DNA of 64,000 bases. Origin: Parvibaculum sp039973015 (GTDB lineage Bacteria; Pseudomonadota; Alphaproteobacteria; Parvibaculales; Parvibaculaceae). Shown here one piece after another: positions 43,449-54,600 of the stretch. Below the pieces are notes generated by a model that ran no database searches, had not been told where the DNA came from, and saw only the letters and a list, made by a program, of their open reading frames with translations. The DNA lies in assembly GCF_039973015.1 (NCBI RefSeq), contig NZ_JBDWLT010000008.1:496001-560000 (forward strand). Direction: 5' to 3'. How positions within the stretch are numbered: the first letter of the stretch is position 1; each line of letters begins with the position of its first letter. The position numbers were made by a program, and so were the translations under genes.

Positions 43449-45616
43449 TCCTTCACGCCTCCCGTGACGACGTTGAGCGCATTGCGCTGTTCCTTGCCTG
43501 TCAGCGCAGCGAGCACCTTGTCGCGCGGACCGTCCATCGCGACGCGGCCGCGTTCCAGCACGATAATGCGCGAAACGAGCGGCAGAAGCGTTGGCTTGTG
43601 CGTGACGATGACGGTAGTGAGGCCCGCGCGTTCGCTGGCAAGACCCGCGATCACACGCTGCTCGGTCGTATTGTCCATCGCCGAAGTCGGCTCGTCGAGC
43701 AGCAGCACGGGCGGCCGCCCGGCAATCGCGCGGGCGAGCGAGACAGCCTGACGCTCGCCACCGGAAAGCCTCGCCCCGCCCTCGCCTACCTGCGTCTGCA
43801 GGCCAAGCACGGAGCGCGAGAGAAGCTCGTCCAGCCCGGCGGCACGTACAACTTCAAGCAGACGTTCATCATCAAGCCCCGGATGAGCAGCAAGGATGTT
43901 GTCGCGGATGGTGCCGTGAAAGAGAACAGCCTCTTGCCCGGCATAACCCATTGCGGTGCGGAGTGCGGCGGGGTGGATCTGGCGCACATCCACACCATCG
44001 AGCAGGACGTGGCCCGCATCCGGCGCATTGAGATTGAGCGCGAGGCGGAGCGCCGTGCTCTTGCCGGACCCGACGCGGCCGAGAATGGCCACGCTGGTGC
44101 CTGCCGCAATGTCGATGTTTATGCCGTCCAGTGCGGTGACGGGCGGCACGTCCTCGCCCGGTGAGGGATAGGAAAAGCGTACCTCGCGGAGGGCGAGCGC
44201 ACCCTTCGCCGCAATCTTCTGGATCTGGCCCGGCGTTTCCTCGACGGGCGCCTGCATGAACTTGTCGAGACCTTCGACGGCGAGCCTGGTCTGCTGCCAG
44301 CGCGCCATGAGGTTCGCGATTTGGGCGAAGGGCGAGATGGCGCGGCCCGAGAGAATGACGGCGGCGATGAGCGCGCCGGAGGTAATGTTGCCCGCACCCA
44401 CCAGTACCGCTCCGACGACGACCGTGAAGACGGTGACAAAGCTCGCCGCGCCCGCCGTTATCGAGCCCGACAGGCTCGACCACTGGCGCGAGAGGATGGC
44501 GGTTTCGCCGGTCTGCGCGATCAGGGCTTCCCAGTGGCGGCGTGCCCAGCTTTGCGCGTTGACGGCCTTGATGGTGTCGATGCCGGCCATGGTTTCGTGC
44601 AGGAAGGCAGATTTGTGCGCGGCCTCGCGATGCGCGCGCGCCACGGCGCGGCCTATCGGCTTCTGCAGCAGGAAGCCTGTCGCGACGATGAGAAGAATGC
44701 CCGTCATGGGCACAAGCACGATCCAGCCGCCGACCCACCAGATGATGGCAAGGAAGAGGAAGACGAAAGGCACATCGCCAAGGCCGACCAATGTGGCGGA
44801 GGTAAAGAAATCGCGCACGGTCTCGAACTCGCGCACCGTGTTGGCAAGAGTACCCGCGCTTTGCGGGCGGGCGGTGCCGCGCAGCGCGAGGAGCTGGCGG
44901 AAGAGGCGAGCACCGACCGTTACGTCGAAGCGACGGCCGCCGACATCCACCAGATAGCCACGGATCACGCGCATGGCGACATCCGTCAGAATGATAACCG
45001 AAATGCCGATCGAGAGCGCAACAAGGCTCGCCATGGCGTTGTTCGGGATCACGCGGTCATAGACCGCCATGGTGAAGAGTGAGATGGCGATGGCGGCGAG
45101 ATTGACGAAAAGGCCGGCGAGGATGGCAAAACCATACAGGCGGCGGTTCGCGAAGAGCGCCCCCTTGAACCAGTCCTTGTCCGGTTCGACATCAAGGAGG
45201 TTGCTTCGCTGGTCGAAATAGAAGGCGGGGCGGAGCTGCCAGACGGCGGCCTCCGCATCGAGTTCATGATCCGGTACCCAGATCGGTTCGCCGTCGCCCT
45301 GCGCCGCCATGAAACCGGAACCGCGGCGCATAAGTAGCGCGACGGCACCCTCCACGATTGAAACGGCAAGCGCAGGCATCTGTGTGCGCGAAAGCAATGA
45401 AGCAGGAACGCCCGCCTCCACCGCGATGATTTCCGCGCGCGACGCCGCTTCGGCGAGGTGGGGAGAACCCAGGCGCCCGCGCTTCAAGGGAAGCCCCGCG
45501 AGCAGTGCCTCCCTGTCCGCGCTCTTGCCGAAATAACGCAGCGCCGCCTCGAGCGCAGGGAGGTAATCCACCCCCCCGCTCTCTTTCGGCGTTTCGATCT
45601 GCGTTTCTTCTGTCAT
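43445..45616 (-). CDS. Type I secretion ABC transporter with degenerate C39-like domain (LapB/HlyB type)
   Basis: A 723-residue ABC exporter. The N-terminal C39-like domain (about 15-130) has no Cys, so it cannot be a protease; in such C39-like domains it binds unfolded substrate. Six helices follow (about 160-450). The nucleotide-binding domain has Walker A G-R-V-G-S-G-K-S-T near 515, signature L-S-G-G-E-R-Q near 615, Walker B L-L-L-D-E-P near 640 and switch V-T-H-K-P near 673. It powers export of the adhesin in one step from cytosol to cell surface. Starts 8 bp after the adhesin stop and overlaps the adaptor gene. Confidence 0.94.
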   Translation of the reverse strand: MTEETQIETPKESGGVDYLPALEAALRYFGKSADREALLAGLPLKRGRLGSPHLAEAASRAEIIAVEAGVPASLLSRTQMPALAVSIVEGAVALLMRRGSGFMAAQGDGEPIWVPDHELDAEAAVWQLRPAFYFDQRSNLLDVEPDKDWFKGALFANRRLYGFAILAGLFVNLAAIAISLFTMAVYDRVIPNNAMASLVALSIGISVIILTDVAMRVIRGYLVDVGGRRFDVTVGARLFRQLLALRGTARPQSAGTLANTVREFETVRDFFTSATLVGLGDVPFVFLFLAIIWWVGGWIVLVPMTGILLIVATGFLLQKPIGRAVARAHREAAHKSAFLHETMAGIDTIKAVNAQSWARRHWEALIAQTGETAILSRQWSSLSGSITAGAASFVTVFTVVVGAVLVGAGNITSGALIAAVILSGRAISPFAQIANLMARWQQTRLAVEGLDKFMQAPVEETPGQIQKIAAKGALALREVRFSYPSPGEDVPPVTALDGINIDIAAGTSVAILGRVGSGKSTALRLALNLNAPDAGHVLLDGVDVRQIHPAALRTAMGYAGQEAVLFHGTIRDNILAAHPGLDDERLLEVVRAAGLDELLSRSVLGLQTQVGEGGARLSGGERQAVSLARAIAGRPPVLLLDEPTSAMDNTTEQRVIAGLASERAGLTTVIVTHKPTLLPLVSRIIVLERGRVAMDGPRDKVLAALTGKEQRNALNVVTGGVKE

Positions 45617-45624
45617 GCGGCTCC

Positions 45625-48600
45625 TCAGGCGACTGCCGGCAGGATGCCGGTCTCGCTTGCCGGGTCCTGCGCGTAGAGCTGCTGCACACCGCTGTCGAAG
45701 AAAGGGAAGGCTGCATCGTCTCCAACGCCGGTGCCGCCGCCGCCAGCATCGTCATCGCTTGAGAGACCCGGAATCTCGCTCGACATGTCGAGAACGCTTG
45801 CCGCGTCGGGTGCGAAGCTCATGGACATCATTGAGAAGCCGGACATCTCGTCCCTTCCGGCAACCTCAATATTGACGGTAGCGGTGACCCCGCCTGCGAG
45901 CGTGTAGGTGAAGCTGTCGGTTACCGTCTGCCCGTCTCCGAGCGCCTGCAAGGTGCTAGCGGCGGTCGGGTCATAGGTGATCTCGCCCGTACCTGAATTA
46001 TAGGTCAGGCTTGCGCCCATCGTGCTTGTTGCAGAAACGGAAGAAATCGCAGCGCCGTCACCGTCGTTCTGCAGAAGAACATTCCCGGAGAAAGTATAGG
46101 GCGCGTCCTCGTTCACATCCTCGGCGTAGTTCCGGCCGTTGCCGCCAATTTCGGCGAGCGCCCGCGCCTGATAGAAGGTGTCGTAGACGAGGGAATCGTT
46201 CCATTGCTCCGAAGAGTTTCGGATCAGATAGTCCTCATCGGCGCCAAACCCGTCCAGGACGCTCGGCTGGCCGGGTGCCCAGTTGGTATAGGCGCCATCG
46301 ACGGCGGCGCCGCCGGAGTTACCGATCCAGAATGTCGTTCCCGCCTCCGGACCCGTCTGCCAGACCCAATTACCCTCCGAGACAAGGTCGGTCGCGCCCA
46401 GCCAGAGACGGCCTTCATAGACAGTCGTGGCGAAGGCGTTTTCCTCCGCGCTGGTGATGGTGAGAAGATAGCTGTCTCCGGGCAGGGCGTTTGCAGCAAC
46501 ATCCCTTGCGTCGGTCCAGTAATCCTCCGCGCCGATCAGCTTGTAAGCATGACCATTGCCTTCGAAGACTGTCCAGCCGTCGGGCACAGAAATAATCGTG
46601 TCGTTTGCGGCTGCAACAGGCGGCACCGTCTGCACGGTAACGTCGAGGGCGGTCGACGCATCGCTTTCATTCGCCGCGGCATCGACCGCGCTCACAGTAA
46701 AGCTGTGTTCGCCGTCCGGAAGCACCGAAGTCGTGAAGGTCCATGTCGTGCCGGTGTAAGGTACGGTTCCGAGCAAGACGCCGTTATCATAGATATTGAC
46801 AGAGGTCGCCACAGAGCGAGTGCCCGTCAGTGTGATGGTGTTGTCGTCGGTGATGCCGTCGCCAACTGTGCCGGTGTCGCTTCCCCAACTGTCGATGGTC
46901 GGCGCTTCAGGTGGTGTGGTGTCCACCCAGACGATCTGCGTGTTCGACGAGGCGCTGAGGTTGCCCGCGTCATCCACCGCCCTTGCGGTGATGTAGTGGT
47001 ATCCTTCGGGCAACACGGATGTCGTCAAGGTCCAGTTTCCGCTGCCATCTGCCACCGTCGTCCCGATCTGGCTGCCGCCCAGATAGATGCGGACCGTCTC
47101 GTCCGCGCCTGCTGTGCCGGTAATGGTCGGCGTGGTGTCCGATGTCTGGGTGGCGGAGGTGCCTGTCTGGTCGGAGAAGCCGGTGATAGACGGTACGGCA
47201 GGGCCGACATTGTCCAGCTCGATCGTGTTCGTGACTGTGTCCGACTGATTGCCCGCGCGGTCGACGGCATAGGCCTCGACCGTGATCTCGCCGTTGTGAA
47301 GGGCAGAGATGTTGGCGCCACTCAGCGTCCATGACGTGCCGTTGACGGTCGCCGTGCCCGTGACGGTACCGCCTAGTTCATCCGTGAAGGTTACATAGAC
47401 GGTATGCCCGCCTGTCGACGTTCCCGAGACGTTGAAATAACCGTCTTCCGATGCATTCACCAGATTGTCGCCAGCTATGGGCGTGGTGATGGTGACGGCA
47501 GGCGGGGTCGTGTCGACCATCACGTACATGGCACCTGTCTGGGCGCTCTGGTTGCCGGCCGCATCTTCCGCGCGAGCGGTCACATTGTGATAGCCGTCGG
47601 CGAGTTCGCCCGTGGTGAAGGACCAGTCTCCGTTGCCGTCCGCGACCGTCGTGCCGACAGAGCCGCCGTTAATGAGGATGCGTACCGTCGAACCCGCTTC
47701 CGCCGTGCCGGTGATGGTGGGTGTGGTGTCGCTCGTCTGCTTATCGGTGGCGGAAAAACCTGTGTCCTCGGAGATGGCCGTGATGACGGGTACGGGTGGC
47801 GCGGTGTCGTCGATCGTGACCGTCAGACCGCCGGATTCGTCGCCTTCGTTACCGGCATAGTCAAAGCCGACGGCGGTAAACTCATGCGCACCCTCGGTCA
47901 GGGATTCAGTGTAGAAAACCCACGAGGTACCGCTGACGGTCGCTTCACCGACTTCGACGCCATTGTCGTAGATCACGACATAGCGCGTTCCGCCCTCGGC
48001 CGTGCCCTGGACAGCGATGAAGTTGTTGGTCGTAATTCCGTCGCCCTGCGTGCCGGAATCGGGCGAGAAGCCGGTGATGACCGGGGCTGCAGGTGCGACC
48101 GTGTCGATGCCTATGGTCATCGAACTGGACGGCAAGCTCATGTTGCCCGCAGCGTCGACGGCGCGTGCCTCGTAGCTCGCGTAGCCATCGGCGAGCGTGT
48201 CCGTCGTCACCGACCAGTCGCCATTGCCATCCGCCGTCGTCGTCGCGATGAGCCCGCCGCCACGGAAGATATTGATGGTGACATTCGCATCGGCGGTGCC
48301 GGTGAAGGTCAGCGTGTTGTCGAACGTCTGGTTATCGGAGGAGGAGTACCCGGTATCGTCGGAGAAACCGGTAATGACGGGTACGGCCGGTGCGGTCGTG
48401 TCTACGGTGACGGAAAGCACCGCTGAGGGATCGCTCTCACCATAGCCCCCGGGCGCGGTTGCGACGACAGTGAAATCATGATCGCCATCCGCAAGCGTGC
48501 CAGTCAGGAAGTGCCAGTTGCCAGCGCCATCAGCCGTAACGGTGCCGAGCGACACACCGCCATCGAAGATCTCCACCGTGGCGCTGTTCGCGGCCTTTCC

Positions 48601-51600
48601 ATAGAGGTCGAGTGCATTGTCTCTGGTAACGCCGTCTCCGCTCGCGCCGGTGTCGTTCGAGTAGAGCGTGATGGTGGGTGTGGCGGTCACGGGCGGCGGG
48701 CCACTGGAGATCGTGAGGTCGAGGGCGGCGGATGTGTCGCTCACATTGCCTACATTGTCGCTGACGCGCGCGGTGAAGCTGTAGCTTCCCTCGGCCAGCT
48801 CCTCAGTCGTGAAGCTCCAGGTTCCATTCGCCGCGGACGTGACCGTGCCGATCACGCTGCCGCCGCTGAGGATTTCAACCGTGCTGTTCGCGGCAGCCGT
48901 ACCCGAAAGTGTCGGCGTCGTGTCGCTTGTGATGCCGTCGCCAGCGGGGAGGCTGTCGTCGCTGAAGTCCGTGATGACGGGTGCGTCGGGCGCGGTCGTG
49001 TCGACGAAGACAAGCTGCGTGCCGCTGTAGCTGCTCGAGCGGCCGGCGGCATCTGTCGCCCTGACGGTGATGGAATGTACGCCTTCGGCAAGCGTGTCCG
49101 CCGTGTAGGACCAGTTACCAGTGCCGTCGGCCACGGTTGTGCCGAGCACCGTGGCGCCATCGCGAACGGTGATGGTTGCGCCTGCTTCCGACGTACCGGA
49201 GAAGGTGGGCGTCGTGTCGGAGGTGCGGAAGTCGCCCGGCGTGCCGGTATCTTCGCTCATTGAGACGAGGACGGGGACCGGAGGTGCTGTGAGGTCAACG
49301 GTGAATTCGACCTCGTTGCTCTCGCCGCTTTCATTGCCGACATAATCGCGCGCAACCGCCGTGAAACTGTGTGTGCCTTCGGGGATGGCGGAGACGAGCA
49401 GGGTCCAGTTGCCGCCGTTTACCTGAGCGGTACCGACCTGGACGCCGTCGCGATAGACAGCGACGGTATTGCTGCCCGCTGCGGCCGTGCCGGAGACGTA
49501 GGTCCAGTTAAAGGAGCTGATGCCGTCGTCCGGCTCAGCGCCGTTGTCGTTGCTCAAGCCGGTGATGACGGGTGCCGCGGGCGGCACTGTGTCGATGCTG
49601 ACGACATAGTTGCTGGACTGGACGCTCTGATTGCCGGCTGCATCGACGGCGCGCGCATGGAAGTAGTGGAAGCCGTCGGCGATCACGCCGGTCGATGCCG
49701 ACCAGTCGCCATTGCCATCGGCAATGCCGGTCGCGACGAGCGTTCCGCCAAGATAGACGTTGACTGTTTCGCCCGCACCGGCTGTGCCGGTGAAGGTCAG
49801 CGTGTTGTCCGAGGTCTGGAAGTCGGGATTGCCGGTGTCGTCGCTGTAACCGGTGATCGCGGGCTGGTCCGGGCGGGTCGCGTCGATGGTGACGTCGAAC
49901 GCCGCCGTTTCCGCACTCTCGTTGCCCGCGCCATCGCGCGCCGTGGCGGTGAAGCTGTGTTGGCCGTCCGCCAGCGTTGCCGTGGTGAAGGACCAGGTGC
50001 CACCGCCGACGACCTGCGCCGTTCCCAGTTCCACACCGCCATCATAGATGACCACGGTCGACCCGGAAGCGCCGGTGCCGGTGAGCGTCAGCGTCGTATC
50101 GTTGGTGAGACCGTCGCCCTGTACACCGCTGTCATTAGCGAAGGATACAATCGCCGGCATGGCAGGTGCCGTCGTGTCGATGTTGACGTTGACGACGTTC
50201 GACCAGCCGCTGGAATTGCCCGCTGCGTCGATGGCGCGGGCTTCGTAGGCCGCATAGCCCTCGGGCAATTCGCCCGTGGTGATCGTCCAGTTGCCGTCTC
50301 CGTCCGCCGTGGTGCTGCCCGCGAGGCCGCCGCCTCTAAAGAGCTGAACTGTGGCGTTCGCTTCCGCCGTGCCCGTGAAGGTGAGCGTGGTGTCGGAAGT
50401 GGAGCCGGCTTGCGTTCCCGTGTCATCCGAAAAGCCGGAGATGACCGGGGTAGCGGGGGCCGAGTTGTCGAGAACGATGTCATGCGTGACCGTGCCGGAC
50501 TGGTTGCCCGCCGCATCAACCCCATAGGCTTCAATGGTGATGGTGCCGTTGTCGAGGGCGGAAATATCCGCGCCCGTCAACGTCCACGAACCGCCGCCCG
50601 CGACGGCGGCTGTTCCCGAGACCGTCGCACCCGAGCCGTCGCGGAAGGTGACGAAGACCTGCTGGCCGCCAGGTGCCGTGCCGGAGACCGTTAGCGACCC
50701 ATCGGCCAGAGCGCCGACGATATTGTCGCCATCGACCGGACCCGAAATGGCAACAACAGGCGCAGTCGTGTCGATCGCCACGTCGAACTGGTCGGAGTAG
50801 GTGCTGATGCTGCTCGAAGGCGCAGTCGCGCGCGCATGGAAGATGTAACTTCCATCCGCGAGTTCTGCGGTCGTGAAGGACCAGTTGCCGGAGCCGTCGG
50901 CGGTTGCCGTGCCTATCGACACGCCACCGCTATAGATTTCGACGGTGGCATCGGCCACGCTGGTGCCATCGAGGGTGAGCGTCGCATCATTGGTGCGGGC
51001 GTCGCCCTCCACGCCGCTGTCCTCGGAGAAGCCGGTGATGACGGGCGCGGGTGTGGCGGGGATCAAGATCGTCACATCCAGGCCGTCGCTCATGGGCGAG
51101 ACATTACCCGCGGCGTCGGCCGCGCGCGCCGTGAAGCTGTGATCCCCCTGGTTGAGCGTGCCGGCATCATAGCTCCAGTCCCCGTTTCCGTCTGCAGTCG
51201 TCGTGCCAAGGAAGGAATTCTGATTGAAGATGCTTACGGTGGCATTCGCTTCCGCCGTGCCGGTAATGGTCAGCGTCGTGTCGGCTGTGATGCCGTCGCC
51301 TGCCGTTCCGGTATCGTCGCTGAAGCCGGTGATGACGGGTGCGTCGGGATTTTCGGTGTCGATGGTGACGGCAAGCGCATCCGTCTCATCGCTTTCATTC
51401 CCTACATAGTCGCGCGATGCGGCGGTGAAGCTATGGTCGCCATCCGCGAGATCACCGGTGGCGAAGGACCATGCGCCGGCATTCGGGATAACCGTTCCGA
51501 TTTCGACGCCATTGTCGTAGATGACGACGCGGGAAACGCCGGCGGGCGCGGTGCCCGTAAGCGTGAGGTTTCCATCCGCGGTTATGCCGTCGCCCGCGGC

Positions 51601-54600
51601 GCCCGTGTCGAGCGAATAGCTGTCGAGCGTGGGCGCATCGGGGGCCACGGTGTCGATGTTGATGGCGAGCCCGTTGGACATACCACTCTGATTGCCGACG
51701 TCGTCCACAGCTCGGGCGTAATAGGTCGAAACACCATCCGCACGCGCGGCTGTCGTTGCCGTCCAGTTGCCGGAACCGTCGGCAGTGCCGGTGGCGACAA
51801 CCGTCGCGCCGACATAGACATTGACGGTGACGCCCGCTTCCGCCGTCCCGGTGAAGGTCAACGTGTTGTCTGCGGTCTGGTTGTCACCGTCGAAGCCGGT
51901 GTCGTCGGAGAAGTCCAGAATAACAGGCGCGGCGGGGCCAACATTGTCGAGCGTCACGGCCACGGTCGACGTCGCTGACTGGTTGCCCGCCTGATCGACC
52001 GAGTAGGCTTCGACCGTGATCTCGCCATTCTGAAGACCGGAGATATCGGCGCTCGACAGCGTCCAGTTGCCGCCGCCGGAAACAAGGGCGTAACCGCCAT
52101 CCACGGTCGCGCCGCTTTCGTCGCGGAAAGTTACATGAACCCGCTGCGCGCCCGACGCCGTGCCCGACACGGAAACCCATCCGTCCTCGGCGGCATTGAC
52201 GATATTGTCGGTCGCAATAGGCGTTGTTATGACGACAGCATGCGCCGTGGTGTCGACGGTGAGGCCGAGACTGGCGGCGGGGCCAAGATTGCCCGCATCG
52301 TCCATCGCCCGGGCAGTCAGACTGTGGCCGCCTTCGGCCAGTTCCGGCGTTGTGAAGCTCCAGTTGCCGTCGCCGTCGACTTCGGCGGTGCCGAGCAATG
52401 TCCCACCGTCGCGGATCTGGACCGTTGTGCCCGCCGGGGCAGTACCCGTCAGTGTCGGCGTGGTGTCGTTGGTGCGGTTGTCGCCCTCGACGCCGCTATC
52501 GTCGGTAAATCCGGTAATGACGGCCGCTGCCGGCGCAACGGTGTCGTGCCCGATTGTCTCCGTCACGGTGCCGGAGTTGTTGCCTGCCTGATCGACCGCA
52601 TAGGCTTCGACCGTGATGTCGCCATCGGCGAGGCCGGAAATATCGATGCCCGTCAGCGTCCAGTTGCCGCCGACAACGATGGCGTCGCCCGTGACGGTGG
52701 CGCCGCCCTCGTCGGTGAAGGTCACATAGACGCGCTGGCCGCCGGGCGCCGTGCCGGAAAGCGAAACGGAATTATCTTCACTGGCGTTGACAAAACCGTC
52801 ACCCGAAATCGGCGTCGTGATCTCGACGCCGGGCGCTGTGGTGTCCACGGCGACGATGTAGTCGTCCGAGGTGATGCTTCTGTTGCCAGCCTCATCAATG
52901 GCGACCGCATTGAAATAGTGGGAACCGTCGGCGAGTTCCTCGCTCGTGAAGCTCCACGCCCCCGCCCCATCGGCGGTAACGGTGCCAAGAGAAGTGACGC
53001 CGATGAAAATCTCTACCGTCACGCCTGCCGCTGCGGTGCCGTTCAGCGTGACCGTATTGTCGTTGGTCCGGCCATCGCCGAGGCTTCCTGTGTCGTCCGA
53101 AAAGCCGGTGATGACCGGCGCGGCGGGCACCACGCTGTCATGCGTGAAACTCGCGGTCGTGGCGCCGGACTGGTTGCCCGCCTGGTCGACCGCATAGGCG
53201 CTGACGGAGATCGTTCCCTCATCCAGACCCGATATGTCGATATTGGGCAGCGTCCAGGCCCCCGCCCCGTTCACGAAGGCCGTGCCCGTCGCCGTCGCGC
53301 CACTGCCGTCCGTCAGCGTCACATAGACACGCTGGCCACCTGCCGACGTACCGGAAATGGAGAGTGCGCCGTCTTCGGTCCCGTTCACCCACCCGTCACC
53401 CGACACGGGCGTCGTGATCGTGATGCCGGGCGCCGTCGTATCGATCTGGAGCTGCAACCGCGATGAAGGCGCGCCGGTATTACCCGCCTCGTCCGTCGCA
53501 CGCGCCACGATCAGATGCGTTCCCTCCGAAAGCGTACCGGTCGTGAAGCTCCACGCCCCACTGCCGTCAGCCGTCACCGTGCCAAGCAGCGTCGCCCCGT
53601 TATTGTCGTAAATGCTGACTTCTGCATTGGCCTCTGCCGTACCCGTGAGCGTCGGCGTAGTGTCGTTGGTCCGGGAATCGCCTTCATAACCGCTGTTGTC
53701 CGAGAAACCGGTGATGACCGGCGCAGCAGGCGCCACATTGTCCAGCGCGATTCCTTCGGACACCGTGCCGGATTGATTGCCCGCGGCATCGACCGCATAG
53801 GCCTCGACCGTGATCGGCCCGTTGACGAGCCCGGAAATATCGACGCCAGATACCGTCCAGTCGCCATTGCTGTCGACGAAGGCATTACCCTCGACGCTCG
53901 CGCCGCCACCATCGGTAAAGGTCAGATAAACCCGCTGCCCGCCTTCCGCCGTGCCGGAAACGAAAAGGACGCTGTCCTCCAGGCTGCTGACGATGCCATC
54001 GCCTGCAATCGGCGTCGTGATTGCGATGCCGGGCGCCGTCGTATCGACGGTCACGGAAAGCTTGTTCGAGTTGGCGCTCGCATTCTCGGCCGCGTCCAGC
54101 GCAATGGCGGCGAAGTCATGATCGCCTTCTGCAAGCGTGCCGGTGTCGAAGCTCCAGTCGCCATTGCCATCGGCGGTTACAGTGCCAAGCAGCGTCGCAC
54201 CATCGAAAACCCTGACCGTCGCGCCTGCATCCGCCGTCCCGGTGAGCGTCAGCGTGGTATCGGAGGTGGTGCCGTCATTCTCGATGCCGGTATCATCGCT
54301 ATAGCCGGTGATAACCGGAGCCGCTGGCGACAATGTATCCACGGTCACGGAGAGCGCCGCCGAAGACGCGCCCTCATTGCCTGCGGCATCGCTCGCGCTG
54401 GCGGTAAGGGAATGTGCGCCCTCGCCAAGCACCGGCGTGGTGAAATTCCAGTCGCCGTTCTGGTCGGCGCTTGCCGTGCCGAGTTCGGTTGCACCATCAA
54501 AGATGGTGACCGTCGCGCCTGCTTCCGCCGTGCCCGTCAGGGTAAGCGTGGTGTCGGCGGTGATGCCGTCGCCTTCCGTGCCGGTGTCGTCCGAGAAGCC

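Noticed and set aside
45625..45850. RTX-type calcium-binding repeats at the C-terminus of the adhesin
   Set aside because: No GGxGxDxxx nonapeptide was found; the tail is Asp/Gly/Ser/Met-rich only.
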